A DNA stretch of 64,000 nt from Sarcophilus harrisii (GCF_902635505.1 NC_045426.1:393130138-393194137), one strand, 5' to 3'. Positions 13,810 through 24,768 are shown, numbered from the stretch's first letter. The notes: generated from the sequence alone by a model not told the origin. A program made the numbers and translations.

Positions 13810-14104
13810 GCTGCTCCAAGTTCATTAGAAAAACATAGCCACCAAGGAAAAGAGAGAAAACCTATTACCCTACTACTCTTTGGAAGAGGTATGAGGTTCA
13901 TGAGTGTGGAAAATTTTGTAAATTTTCAGGTTCTTTGGATGTATGAATTGGTTTTGCTGACTTTTTCTCTTCTATTTCTCTTTCTGTAAAAAATAATCTT
14001 TATTATATAAGATGTTTTTTCGAGAAAAGGAGGAGGAAAGAAATAGAGAAGTTCAGGTAATCTAAAAACAAAATGCATCAATAAAGATTTATTTAAAAAA
14101 AAAG
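13810..14104 (+). mobile_element. L1 LINE 3'UTR fragment
   Basis: The order 'ggttctttggatgtatgaattggttttgctgacttttt', a pyrimidine run, a purine run 'gagaaaaggaggaggaaag' and the end 'aaaaacaaaatgcatcaataaagattta' plus poly(A) parallels the 3'UTR of the L1 that ends at 38256. It ends with an A-rich tail at 14092-14107. Confidence 0.7.
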
Positions 14105-14111
14105 AAAAGTA

Positions 14112-14212
14112 TGAGTCAGCACAGTCAGAGCATGCAGATGACTCATGATGAAACAGTGAATAAAAAGACACTCTGAGTATTACAAGCTCTTCTGAAACTG
14201 TTCTATGACTCA
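14112..14212. promoter_or_regulatory. Cluster of three AP-1 heptamers (candidate enhancer)
   Basis: Exact TGAGTCA at 14112-14118, TGACTCA at 14139-14145 and TGACTCA at 14206-14212. The cluster starts just after an L1 tail, in sequence I cannot assign to a repeat. Bases only; activity is not shown. Confidence 0.4.
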
Positions 14213-14363
14213 TCACTCACTGTTTTTTGTCACCTGGATCCCCGTTTATTTCTTCTATTCTCTCAGCACTTTTGTCCATAAATCCATCCAAGTTCTTTTG
14301 TCACCAGGCTTCCAAACCAATGACCAGCCTACTTGGAATATGGCCAAAGTCCACCTAAATCCA

Positions 14364-14485
14364 TTGATCAATCAATTAATCCATAAACATTTATTAAGTG
14401 TCTATGCTTTGGCAGGCATTGTGCCAGGCACTGGGAATACAAAGAAGACAACAATCCTTACTTTTAATGACCTTATATTCTAATA
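14364..14485 (-). repeat. L2 LINE 3' end, antisense
   Basis: 'aaacatttattaagtgtctatg', 'gcattgtgccaggcactggga', 'atacaaagaagacaacaatcc' then 'gaccttatattctaata': a well-preserved inverted L2 end. Confidence 0.85.
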
Positions 14486-14637
14486 CACCAAAGTTGCCCG
14501 AACCTAAACGCAGACTAGTTCAACCTACAACATGGATTAAAATACTAGGTATATACCAGTAAAATCACAAGTCTAGTCGCTATTCTTACCCTATTTCTAT
14601 GTATAATACATTAATATAGGAACATTGGTGTATACAT

Positions 14638-15290
14638 TGTGGGAATGTATTCCTTTCCAAGGACCTTTAAGTAGAAATTGTTCTAACTCAATTGTGGGAT
14701 TCTTTGAGAAAGCAAGGGAGAAATCCATTCCCTGGAGTCCATCTCTCCAACCCTGAAGAGATTTGGGAAAAACAAACCCTAAGAGAAGGAATCTAAGGTA
14801 ATAGCACTGTGAAGTAGTCATGAGGCATCAAAGTACAGGCTGGGTGGAAAAAAGCAAAAACAAAGCAAAAGGTCTCCCCAGGGAAGAAGCAAGAGATCTC
14901 CAGGAAGGTCTGTGTCCTCCTGGATGCCAGTCCCTTAGGGCAATCTCTTGGTCACCCAGGGCTAGTTATGTACCCATGTTTTCTTAGAAATCCTTATCAT
15001 TATTTTAATATGTCTTTAATGGGAATGGGCTAATCCTGATTTTCAGATTCTGAAAGATTTCCTTTCAAGGTTTCAATGTTATGAGAAAAACCCAAGATCT
15101 TCTATAAGGGGATATTGGAGCGCTTGAGGTAAAAGCTCAAATAGCCAGACTCATCTTACTTGATCTCTTGCTTTGGTCTCCATAGCAACTGTTTCAGTTC
15201 CAGGAGAGTCATATAAGGTATTTCTGACACCCAATGTGGATGACCAGGTTCAGCCAGTTCTAGGCAGAAATTTGAATTAAAAATTTGTCT
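14638..15290 (+). mobile_element. Class II (ERVK-like) LTR with primer-binding site, fossil
   Basis: A plausible LTR runs from 'tgtgggaatg' at 14638 to about 15224. It is followed at once by a sequence (15225-15239) that resembles a tRNA-Lys-type primer-binding site and a short GC-richer leader to about 15290. No coding part of the provirus is recognisable next to it, so it is a broken remnant. Its heavy CpG loss suggests that it is old. Family and 5' border rest on memory of marsupial ERVK LTRs and need a database match. Confidence 0.5.
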
Positions 15291-15360
15291 TCCATCTGTG
15301 CCACACAGCACAATGACTGGCACATAGTTGGCACTCAGTAAATGTTAATTGAATTGAATA
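15286..15360 (+). repeat. L2 LINE 3' tail
   Basis: 'cacagcacaatgactggcacatagttggcactcagtaaatgttaattgaattgaa' is a clear L2 terminus. Confidence 0.85.
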
Positions 15361-16210
15361 AAATAGCTAATATTTTCCCACTGCACTAAGTATCTCTTGC
15401 TGAGAAAAAAAAATCATCTGATAAACTAATCCATACTTAGGTGTTAGAAATATTTTCCCAGAAGTATTTGTAATTGAAAAGAAGATAGAAAAAATATAAT
15501 ACTTAATACAAGATGATAAATCCTCTAATATGCTGGGATTTTAGGTACTCAAACACTAGGCATAGAGATATTTTGGGAGGAGAAGTAGAGAGTAGCCCCT
15601 AAATAATATCATAAAAAGGACAGCACATTTTTGCTTCTTGTATAACTGGCCCTATGGGTTGCTAGTATACTATCATAAGTGTTAAAAACATATAGAGAGG
15701 TGAAGCATAGATTGCCCCTTTTGTAGGAAAAGCTCCTGCTCTATATTTAGGCATTGTTGTTTCTAAGTTGTGGTTGTTAAGAGAATAACATCAGAGAGAG
15801 AGAAAGTGATGAGGCAGATGTGGCTTTTGCTGGTATTTCTTTGTCTTTCAGGCAACCCCTCGAGAGAATAAGGGAGATTTGGCAATGGAAGAGAAGGAAA
15901 AATAGTGAGAGAGGAAAGAGAAAAAGCAAAAGAAAACCAAATGAGAAAGAAGCATTCACATTGCAATAAAATGTAACATTATTTATTATCATGTATGCAT
16001 TGTTATTTTAAGTTCTAACTTAGAAAACTAGGAGAGAGAATTCTGGAGCTTCTTTTAAAAGGATGGAATCAAAAGTAAAGGAAAGAAAATCTCCTTCCTC
16101 TTTATATCTAATATAGCACCCTCCACACAAGTCTTTGTAAAGCTATGCCAGGCCTTTGTTGGTAAAGGAGACAGCAGATTGTAATGAAAAGGGTACAGAA
16201 GAAAATGACA
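15361..16210. other. Unassigned stretch, purine-rich at 15785-15960
   Basis: No repeat family or exon is recognised. A strongly purine-rich block on the plus strand gives low-complexity open frames on the minus strand, which I do not regard as genes. Confidence 0.35.
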
Positions 16211-16212
16211 TC

Positions 16213-16470
16213 TAGAGGCAGCTAGCTAGTGTAGTGGATAAAGCACTGGTCCTAGAATCAGGAAGTCTTGAATTCAGATCCAATCTCAAATACTTGCTAG
16301 TTCTCCTGGGTCAGTCACTTATCCACTGTCTTCTGGGTTTCAACTATAAAATGGGAATCATAATATTGCCTTTTACAGATTGTAATGAAGATTAAATGCG
16401 ATAATACTTGTAAAGTACTTAGTACCATTCCTGGCATATAGTAGATATTTAATACATACTTGTTCCTTCT
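16213..16470 (+). repeat. Nearly complete marsupial MIR-like SINE
   Basis: Head 'gaggcagctagctagtgtagtggataaagcactgg', body 'atcaggaagtcttgaattcagatcc', middle 'aactataaaatgggaatcataat' and tail 'gtaaagtacttagtaccattcctggcatatagtag' are all present and in order. Confidence 0.9.
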
Positions 16471-16499
16471 CAGACCCTCAAATCTAACCTTGAGCAATA

Positions 16500-16625
16500 C
16501 ATTTAAACCTATAGAAATTCTGTGACCACAATCAAATCACCAAATTTCTCTGAGGCTTTCTGAGCCTCAGATTTCTCATCTATAAAATGAAGAGAAAGTT
16601 TACTTGCTATCTCAGAGAATTATTC
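16500..16625 (+). repeat. MIR-like SINE fragment
   Basis: 'ttctgtgaccacaatcaaatc', 'ctgagcctcagatttctcatctataaaatgaag': the central MIR region. Confidence 0.65.
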
Positions 16626-16632
16626 AATCAAA

Positions 16633-17145
16633 TTCAACAAACATTTATTAAGTACCTGATATGTATAATGTCCTAGGCATTGAATATACAAAGATTACGA
16701 AAGCAAACAAACTCTGACCTCAAGAAGTTCACAGTCTCCTAGGTATATAACATGTAAACAGTTATGTCATTATAATATAATTTAAGGAGAGACAGGGCAC
16801 CACTAAAATCCATAAGGGATTCATACTCAATTTGTCTAAAATATAACATAAATGAGATGGAAAAGGGAGATTGATATAAGTATGAAAAGATATGTTGAAT
16901 TCAGTGTCAAGGCTTTTAAATGCCAAATTGAGGAATTTTTATTTTATCCTCAGGTCCATAGGGAGGCACTAAAGATTTCTGAGCATAGGAATGACATAGT
17001 AAGACCTGTGTTTTTAGATATTTTGCCAATTGTGAGGAGGATGGCTACAAAGAGAGAGATTGTGAAGCTATTGAAATAATCTAGGCAGAGATAAGGGCCT
17101 GAACCAGAGTGTTAAGTAGAAAGAGAACAATAATGTCATTGTTTG
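16633..17145 (-). repeat. L2 LINE, antisense 3' portion
   Basis: Starts at 'aacaaacatttattaagtacctgatatg' and runs through 'caaggcttttaaatgccaaattgaggaatttttattttatcc', 'aggaatgacatagtaagacctg' and 'gctattgaaataatctaggcagagataagggcctgaaccag'. These are the standard blocks of an inverted L2 ORF2 C-terminal region. Confidence 0.9.
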
Positions 17146-17261
17146 CTTTCCCTATACTTGCTCTAAATGATTTGCTCAATTCTCCACTGTTTATACATTC
17201 AACATGTAATCTGAGTTCTCTTCTGAAAAGCACAAAGATTCACATTAAAGTGGTCAGTCTT

Positions 17262-17455
17262 TTAACAATCAACAGGCATTTATTAAGTACTTAGTATGTA
17301 CTACTAAGCACAAAATACATAGTCTGAACCCCAAAGGAGCTCAAATTGTAATGGAGAAGACAATATGGAAATAGCTAGGTATATACAGGCTATATACTAA
17401 GTCTATGAAAGTCAATCTGAGGGGAAAAACATTAGCCACTGAAGGAAAAGAAAAG
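17262..17455 (-). repeat. L2 LINE 3' end, antisense
   Basis: 'aacaatcaacaggcatttattaagtacttag...ctaagcac', then 'ctcaaattgtaatggagaagacaata'. A second, separate inverted L2 end. Confidence 0.85.
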
Positions 17456-17817
17456 GAAGGAAAGAAAAGAATCCTCAACCTCCTTCCCCAAGACTCTGGT
17501 ACTCATGACATATTTAAATCAATCCAAACATGCAAATAACAAACTAATTTTTAAAGGTTTCTAATTACAACAATACAAGAACAACAGTAGTGTAGTGACA
17601 ACAAGAACAACAATAGCTCTATCTTCAGAATTAATATTCATCTTTCCAGTCCACAGAGAGATGGGGGGACTACAGCTAGATACTGTAACATAAGCATCAG
17701 ACTTGGTTGGTTTATCACATGGTTCTGCTTATTTTTTTTTCTTTTGAAGGGATTCAGTTTTAGGTTGAGCTAGTATACCTGAAAATGACATAATTTGAAA
17801 AAAAAAAACTTAAAATG

Positions 17818-18230
17818 AGGCAGCATGACACAATGGTTAAAGAATTGGCCTTAGAGTCAGATATACCCATTTGAATCTCACTGTATGAAATTGGGTAAAT
17901 CACTTAATCTCTCAGTGCTTTAATCAGAGCTTCTTAAACTTTTTCCATTTATAACCCCTTTTTACCCAACAGATTTTTACATGAACTCAGGTATACAGAT
18001 ATATAAAATAAGTGTATAAATAAAACATTCACTGATAATGAATCGTAACTTCACAACCCTCACATTCAATTTAGAAACCCTATATGGGGTTGTAACCCAC
18101 AGTCTAGGAAGATGGGCTCTAGATAACTTTCTAAGACTATAAGTTAAAGAGAATGTACAAATCTGAATTTTGACTACTAGTTATTCTTAAGGGAATTCTA
18201 ATATGAATGAAATCATAGATACAATCCCAA
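17818..18230 (+). repeat. Marsupial THER-like SINE, split by a hAT insertion
   Basis: The 5' half is at 17818-17924 ('ggcagcatgacacaatggttaaag', 'gggtaaatcacttaatctctcagtgc'). The 3' half resumes at 18116 ('ctctagataactttctaagactataagttaaagag', 'gaatgaaatcata'). Joined, the halves form one SINE of the kind also seen at 23795 and 52615. Confidence 0.8.
17925..18115. mobile_element. Short non-autonomous hAT (Charlie-like) element
   Basis: Starts 'cagagcttcttaaact' and ends with an inverted, diverged counterpart ('agtctaggaagatgg'). Internally it has 'ataacccctttttaccc' and, inverted, 'atggggttgtaaccc'. It lies inside the SINE with 8-bp flanks that look like a decayed duplication (gctttaat / gctctaga). 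An 8-bp duplication and the CAG start fit hAT. Confidence 0.75.
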
Positions 18231-18357
18231 AACACATCTTAACTTTAAAAAATAATATAAATCTATCTTCTGTTAGCCATTTGGACATTAAATCCTCACA
18301 GCTAGAAAAACTTTTTTATATCTAATCCAAATACATTTAACTTCAGGTTAAGCCTAT

Positions 18358-18630
18358 GGGACAGCTAGGTGATACAGTGGATAGAACATTGGGCCTATAG
18401 TCAGAAAGATCTTATTTCAAATCCAGCCTCATATACTTACTAGTTATGTGACCCTGGGCAAGTAATTTAACCCTATTTGCCTCAGTTTCTCATCAGTACA
18501 ATATGAATAGAGTGGCAAAGGAAGTGATAAAACATACTAATATCTTTGCCAAAAAAAAAAAATCCTATGAACAATGTACATGATGTCACATAGAGTCAGA
18601 CACAACTGGGGATTGACTAAATAACAACAC
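18358..18630 (+). repeat. MAR1/WSINE-type SINE, full length with target-site duplication
   Basis: Head 'gggacagctaggtgatacagtgg', MIR-like body ('gaccctgggcaagtaatttaaccc', 'cctcagtttctcatc'), then the RTE-derived tail 'gagtggcaaagg', 'atctttgcc', 'agagtcagacacaac', 'gactaaataacaac'. Flanked by taagcctat (18349-18357) and taagcctct (18631-18639). Marsupial-specific family. Confidence 0.93.
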
Positions 18631-19199
18631 TAAGCCTCTTTTCTATTTCTCCTTTATAGAGAAGAAAAGAAAAGTTAACCTTTTAAGGAAGGAGTTAATG
18701 CTCCACAAGTGACTTCTATTGACTATAAAAATTAATCTGAAAAGGAATAAAAAAATAAATCTATTACACAACATACATATATGTGCATATAAGTTAAAAT
18801 AAAATAAGAATATCAAATTCATAGAAATCTATTTTTTAGTTGTCAATAGCTTAATAAATTCAAAATATCAGTTTGCAACAGCAGATGTATTTTCTCCAAT
18901 TATATCAAAAATTCCAAATCTCTATCCTTTCTTCATTAATAGTCAAACCAAGGTGGCTACATATGGACTTGTCTAATGAGGTCGAATGTCAAAAGTACAT
19001 ATACTAAAGATGAAAAGGGTGCATTACCAGTGATGAATATAAGAGTAGAGCCAGAAAATCTGAGGACTAAAATGAACTAAAGCTTTCAAAGCTAAGGTTT
19101 TTTTTAAGAAGAGCGAACCAGGGAAAGGTTAACAGATGATGGAGAAAAAGCAAAAATACTTCAAATCCTACTTTGTTTTCATCATTTTCTTAAGTAAAA

Positions 19200-19285
19200 T
19201 TATGTCTCTCAGGGTCTCAGTTTCTTTAACTGCAAATTGAGAGGGTTGTCCTAGCTTTCATTCTGCTTAGTCTTTTCAATTGATA
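19200..19285 (+). repeat. MIR-like SINE fragment
   Basis: 'ctctcagggtctcagtttctttaactgcaaattgagagggttg' is the MIR centre; then it decays. Confidence 0.55.
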
Positions 19286-19339
19286 CAATTAAAAGATACA
19301 AGAATATTATTGTTTGCTTTTGTCCAATTTTTCATGGGT

Positions 19340-19885
19340 TTTTCTCAATATTTTTATTTATTTTATTGAAAAACAGAATAAGAAAAAAAGAAAAACAGAA
19401 AGAAGAAAAAACAAAGCAAAATATTACATTGTCATGTGCCCTACAGAACATCTGGAAGGATTCAAAATATGTAACAATAAATTTCCAGTTCAAGAAAGGA
19501 CATATAATAGAAGAAGAAATTATATTCATGGATGTCCATTTTTTTCTTTACTTCTTTGTAAGTTATTCTTTGGTCTCTGCTACATATCATTTTTTACTTT
19601 TTTCTTTCTCCCCCTCTTTCATCCCTCTCCCACTTCCCCCAAACAGACTATAGTTAAGCAAGGATATATTTATATATACATATAGAGATACATGTATACA
19701 TATACCTTCTAATTCTTTGCTTTAATTTTTCCCCTTAATTTACCTTGCTATTACTTAACCTCCCTCCATGCATGGATCCCTCTCTTATCTTCTTCCCCCA
19801 TTCTTTGCTTCCCCTTAACCCACCCCTCCTTTAATTCTTTATAAATTTTGGAGCATGCTATACCCTTCATGATATATATATGTAG

Positions 19886-19931
<46 letters not shown>

Positions 19932-21676
19932 TATATATCAGTTTTCAGAACTAGAAGCTCTCCTGCTCCCTCTACCTCTTTGTCTATTTCTCTTCTGTAC
20001 CTCATTTGTATAACTTAATTACTATTTTTACTTTAATTCTGCTCCAATCTTTCTGGTGAGCTACTCTATTGCTGATGTCATTCTTTCTGCAGTATACATT
20101 TCTCATGTAAAAAACATAAACAATTTGTCTATGTTAAATTCCTTGAAAATGATCTTTTATATTGGCTCTTATATGTTGAATTTTCTATTGAGTTCTGGTT
20201 TGGTTGACAGAAAGTCCTGAAAATCTCCAAGTTCATTTTTACTCATTCAATATTATGGATAATTTTGCTGGATATGATATTTTTGGCCACAGGCCCAGTT
20301 CTTTTGATTGATCATAGATTTTCCTGTGGCTACTGATACGTCCTTTATAATTCTATATAATTCTAATTGAATCTCCATTTGAATCTCACTTGGTTTTTTT
20401 TTTTTTTTTGAATTCCAATTGTTTTTTCTTGTTTCTTACAAAATTTTCTCTTTTAATCTGAGGGTTTCAAAATTTGGCAATAATATTTCTATGTGTTTTC
20501 CGCAAAGAATCTTTTTAAAGTAGTGATCAATGGATTTTTTCTATTCCTCTTGTTCTATCACTCTAGGACAATTTTATTCCATCATTTCTTGCATTATTGT
20601 GATGATTCTTTTTTTGGTCACAGATTTCAAGTAGTCCAATTATTCTTATAAAATTCTCTTCTCTTATTTTCTTCTTGATCTATTCTCCAGATGTGTTGTT
20701 TTTCTTGTAAGATATTTCATGTTCTGTTCTATTTTTTCATTTTTTATAATCTGTTTTTTTATTTCTTTGTCTCTTATAGCTTCACTTGCTTCCTCTTGCC
20801 CAATTCTAATTTTCAAAGAGTTATTTTCATCTTTTCTAGTTGATTAACTTTTTTCATAATCTCGTTTCTTTGGGATGTTTTATTTAATTGTTTATCTTTA
20901 ATTTTTCCTCAATGTCTTCTCATTTGATTTTTTAAATTAATTTTTGAATTCTTCTATAAATTTCTCTGGGTTAGAAGTCTTTTAACATTATTCTTTGGGG
21001 TAGAAGAAGCTTTTTTTTTTTTTTTACTTCAGTATCCCCCTCTGAAAATGAACCTTGGTCTTCTCTATTTCTGTAGTAAGTTTCTATGATTGATGTCTTT
21101 CTTTGCTATTTTTTAAAGAAATAATAGTGTAAGCACCTCTAATCATGGGTGGGGTAATGGTGCCTCAAGCTTCACTTCAGTTCTCTCCTCTAACCTAGAA
21201 CCCTAAACCAAAAGCTTAACCTTTCTCCCAATGCCTACAGACAGTAGCTTCCCTGCCCCATTGTTTCTGCACTTAAGGATATGCTGGTTCCTTTCAGCCC
21301 AGGGCTGCTTCTCTGCAGCACAACCCACCCTTGTGTTTCTAATCAGCCAAAGTTCACTCAGTCTTCCTGGATTCAGACCCTCACTTCCCACACTGCCTGG
21401 GAGGTAAAAGTTTCTGTGGTTCCTTCTGAGGCTTCAGCATAGGTCCCAACTTGGAATTTGTGTGGAGCTAACGGGGGTGTTTGCACTTCACATAAGTTTT
21501 CCCAGACTGGGATCTTTCTTCAGATCTTCTTGGATTGTATCAGGATGACCCCTGTTCCACATCAAATCTCCTTGAATTTTCACCAATCCATATTTGCTCT
21601 GTGGTGCAATTTTTTCTATTTGGAGGGGAAATCTAGAGAGCCTGAAATTTACTGATCTGCTCCACCATCTTCCCAG
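19340..21676 (-). mobile_element. HAL1 / L1 ORF1-bearing LINE, antisense
   Basis: On the minus strand the order is a GC-richer 5'UTR (about 21120-21676), a long A-rich coiled-coil-coding ORF1 (about 20160-21110), then an A-rich 3' part ending in 'ttcaataaaataaataaaaa' near 19350. Plus-strand landmarks are antisense L1 ORF1 motifs such as 'tttcaagtagtccaattattc' and 'gatctattctccaga'. No ORF2 lies between ORF1 and the A-rich end, as expected for HAL1 (half-L1). A TA array at 19876-19932 sits in the 3' part. ORF1 is broken in all frames. A truncated L1 cannot be excluded. Confidence 0.65.
19876..19932. repeat. (TA)n microsatellite inside the antisense HAL1/L1
   Basis: 'gatatatatatg' then a TA run of about 40 bases. 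Confidence 0.93.
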
Positions 21677-21679
21677 AAT

Positions 21680-21885
21680 TCTTGTCCTTATGAGGTTTTC
21701 TTGGCAAACATACTAGAGTGGTTTGCCATTTCTTCTCCAACTTATTTAACAGATGATGAAACTGAGGCAAACAGTATCAGCAAATGCCTGGAATCACACA
21801 GTTAAGTATCTTAGGGTAGATTTGAACTCAGGAAGATGAGCTTCAAACCCAGAACTCTATCCACTGCACCTCCCAAATGTCCATA
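21680..21885 (-). repeat. MAR1/WSINE-type SINE, antisense
   Basis: 'ttttcttggcaaacatactagagtggtttgccatttc', 'gatgaaactgaggcaaacag', 'agatttgaactcaggaagatga' and 'ctatccactgcacc' are the inverted RTE tail, body and head. The outermost 3' tail is missing where it meets the HAL1 5' end. Confidence 0.9.
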
Positions 21886-21887
21886 AT

Positions 21888-22090
21888 AATAGATATCTGT
21901 GATTTCATTGGTATTAGAAATTCTCAGATAAGAAAACACCCTCTATCCATCAAGGTTAACATTTTCACTGCAATTTATAACCTAACATAGTTGCCTGGGG
22001 AACAGAAAAGTTAAGTTCCTTAGTCTTGGTCACATGGCCAGTATGAGGCTAGACTCAAACCCAGTCTTTTTTGTCTTCTAATCTATGTGA
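21888..22090 (-). repeat. THER-like SINE, antisense
   Basis: 'ctgtgatttcattggtattagaaattctcagata', 'caatttataacctaacatagttgcctgggg', 'cacatggccagtatgaggctagactcaaaccc': the inverted form of the SINE seen at 17818 and 23795. Confidence 0.8.
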
Positions 22091-22558
22091 ATTTGGGCAA
22101 GTTATTTGATTTTCCTGTGCCTAAGTGAAATGAAATTAGACTAGATTATTTCTGAGTTCAAGACCTATTATCCTATCATCTGATGATTAGATTCTCCTAA
22201 ACATCAATTTTTTTTCATCTATAAAAAGAGAAGAATAATTCTACCTATAAAAAGTTGTTGTGAGGAAATCACTTTATAAATGTAAGATGCTATACATTTA
22301 GACAGCAAATGACTTAGAACTCTGGACTTAGAGTCAGGAAGACATGAATTCAAATGCTGCCATAGACACTTTCAAGCTCTGATTTTAAATATACTTAATT
22401 TCTGAGGTTCCTTAGCCTTTCTCAATTTTCTGAACTGCAAAATGGATATTATAATAAGAGTCTGCCTCCAAGGGTTGCTGTGATGATCAAATGAGATAAT
22501 ATATGTAAAAATTCTTTGTAAACTTTAAAGAGCTACATAAATGTTATTCTTCTTCTTC
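22085..22558 (+). repeat. Three tandem-lying sense MIR-like SINE pieces
   Basis: 22085-22200 ('gaatttgggcaagttatttg', 'agactagattatttctgagttc'). 22205-22300 (MIR3-type tail 'tcactttataaatgtaagatgc'). 22297-22558 (nearly complete: 'gacttagagtcaggaagacatgaattcaaa', 'ctgaactgcaaaatgg', 'gtaaactttaaagagctacataaatg'). Confidence 0.75.
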
Positions 22559-22740
22559 TGTTATGGAGAATGATATTTATATGAAAACAATAAAAAAAAA
22601 GTAGTCTCTTTCCTCAAGCAAAAATTAAAGAAACTCAAGGAATGCTTCTCCATTCTTCAGTTAGGGGTAGAGGATGAAGGGGGAAAGGGAATGAAATATT
22701 TTTTGGAGTATCTTTCTTATATCTATGATCCTGTCCTTAC

Positions 22741-22797
22741 TTTTTCCTTCCTTCCTTTCTCTCTCTCTCTCTCTCTCTTCTTTTTTTTTCTTTATTA
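22741..22797. repeat. (CTTC)n/(CT)n pyrimidine tract
   Basis: 'ccttccttcctttct', then CT x10, then T-rich. Confidence 0.9.
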
Positions 22798-22799
22798 TA

Positions 22800-23790
22800 T
22801 CACATTTACTTATTACTAAACTAAAATAATACAAGATAACAAAAGGGCAGAATAATCTATTTAAAAATGTTTCTTTATCTACAAAGTTGCAGACAACTTT
22901 CAAAATGGAAGGCTAATTGTCTGTATGCCATGGCTTGGTGTAGTGTTTGGATTTGGTTCAGAATAAGCATATGGCATTCTGCCAGCATTTTTTAGAAACC
23001 CAATTTAGTCCTCTAGTGAATCCTTTGAGTTGAACCTTATCTTACAGCAACTGTTCACAAGAATCCACTTGAGAAATGGGATGAATTTGCTTTTGTTTCT
23101 TTGTAAGAAACCTCTTGAATCTGAAAGACTATGGGAAGACAAAGATCAAGGCAGTGTAAAACATCAAAATTGGCTTCTCTCCATTGGTGGACCCAACAGT
23201 GACAATGCTTGAGCCATACATAGGAAGTGGTCCAGCTGGGAGCCCCTGCTTTCAGTCACTCAAGCAGAGGGAACATGAGAATATTCCTGGCCAAAAGTAT
23301 GCATTAATGGAAATTGAAAAACAACATAATATATAGTGAACTAAGAGCTGATTATGAGATCTCTATATGTTCTATCTTTCCATATTCCAAATTTTATTAT
23401 TTTTATTCTATTATTCAACATTTACCCTTCTCAGATCTTTAATGATTGGTCAACTATATCATGTTTTCTTAATGGCGAGCATACTTATACTTTGAAAAAA
23501 AACCTCTGACCAATTCTTACTTTGATACATTTGTTATAAATGCATATAATTGAATGTATTTGTTAATATAACTTCCCTTGGCATTCCTAATATGGTAATA
23601 AATGATATACTACAAATACACACATTAATGTTTGGAGACCCGCTACCAATCCAAAGAAATTAAAAGCTGTCACTAAGAGGGTTTTTATGGAAGCACTTAG
23701 TTGGCAGTTGAATCTAGTATCATGCTTCTCAGTGATGTTAGAAAGGTAAATGGCCTTTCTATATGATGAAATTATGAGAACTATAATGAT
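22800..23790. other. Unassigned stretch
   Basis: No repeat family is recognised. The block 23000-23320 is somewhat GC-richer with a 60-codon frame that lacks any known motif. Confidence 0.35.
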
Positions 23791-23794
23791 TTCA

Positions 23795-23995
23795 GTCAGT
23801 AGGGAAGCCCTGACCTCAGAGAGGTCCTAGTTCAAGTTTTGCCTCAGATAGATACTATCTATGGGAATAGGAACAAGTTGTTTAACTTTTCAACACCCCC
23901 AGACAGCTCTCTGAGAGAGCTTGTTGTTGGTGCAAATTGACTGAACAACTTACTACATAGGGAATCTCTTATACCAATGAAACTAAACCATATCC
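23795..23995 (+). repeat. THER-like SINE
   Basis: 'cctcagagaggtcctagttcaagttttgcctcag', 'acaacttactacatagggaatctcttataccaatgaaac' matches the longer tail type of the SINE at 17818. Confidence 0.7.
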
Positions 23996-24179
23996 AGATC
24001 AAAATAATTATAATAATGTAATGATATGCAGTGATATGTCATAAACTATGTGTATATATGTATATATGCATATATATTTTATTTATAGTCTAGCATGGCA
24101 TCATAATGTTATTTTTTAAAATCTAGTCTACTAATTGTCAAAAGCCAGAATAGCATCTAAGCTCTTCATAAAATATTTA

Positions 24180-24720
24180 TGAATTTTTTTTTACCAATAA
24201 GCATTGATTTAAATAAAGCATCCATTTGGGCCCCCCAAATAATAATCTTGCATACTTTATCCCCCACTTCAAATCCCGTCAAAGCGTGAGCCAAAATAAT
24301 CCTATTGTAAATTCAATATTCTTTTGGTCTGGGATTTAGTTTGCCTACAGATTAAAGTAATTTCCCTTTCTATCTGAAACCGTGTGAAAAGCTGCATAAT
24401 TTGTGAGAGATAGAAAGAAAAGAGGAGTTAGTTTTAAATCTCCTAATAAAGAAATGAAGGGAACTTGTTTTTTTTTTTTAATTTGTCCTGAGCTTCATAT
24501 TACAAGATCAATATGAAATGCATCATTTGATAAATACCAGAGAGGTTTCATATCATGAACGTTCAGCTTGCCTAAAACTCGAGTATGTAAGAGATCACCC
24601 TTTGGTAAATATACTAAATGCATAGTCTTTTAGAAATGGTACATCAATCAAGGCAGGCTCATCCTAAGAGAAGGCATTTAGACTTGTGACATCTTGTCAC
24701 TGGAATTCTTTGTCACACGA
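24180..24720. other. Candidate conserved non-coding block
   Basis: Unique sequence with no repeat family I know. It keeps several CpGs ('cccgtcaaagcgtgag', 'aaccgtgtg', 'gaacgttc', 'actcgagta', 'cacacgagaac') although its surroundings are AT-rich and CpG-poor. It also has homeodomain-like AT cores. No ORF. The function is inferred only from composition. Confidence 0.35.
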
Positions 24721-24728
24721 GAACTAGT

Positions 24729-24768
24729 GACATGTGTGTGTGTGTGTGAGAGAGAGAGGGGGGGGGTG
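24729..24768. repeat. (TG)n-(GA)n-G run compound repeat
   Basis: TG x8, then GA x4, then a run of 9 G. Guanine-rich on the plus strand. Confidence 0.9.

Noticed and set aside
19314-19685. 123-codon open frame on the plus strand
   Set aside because: It lies antisense to the A-rich 3' part of the HAL1/L1 element and has no known motif.
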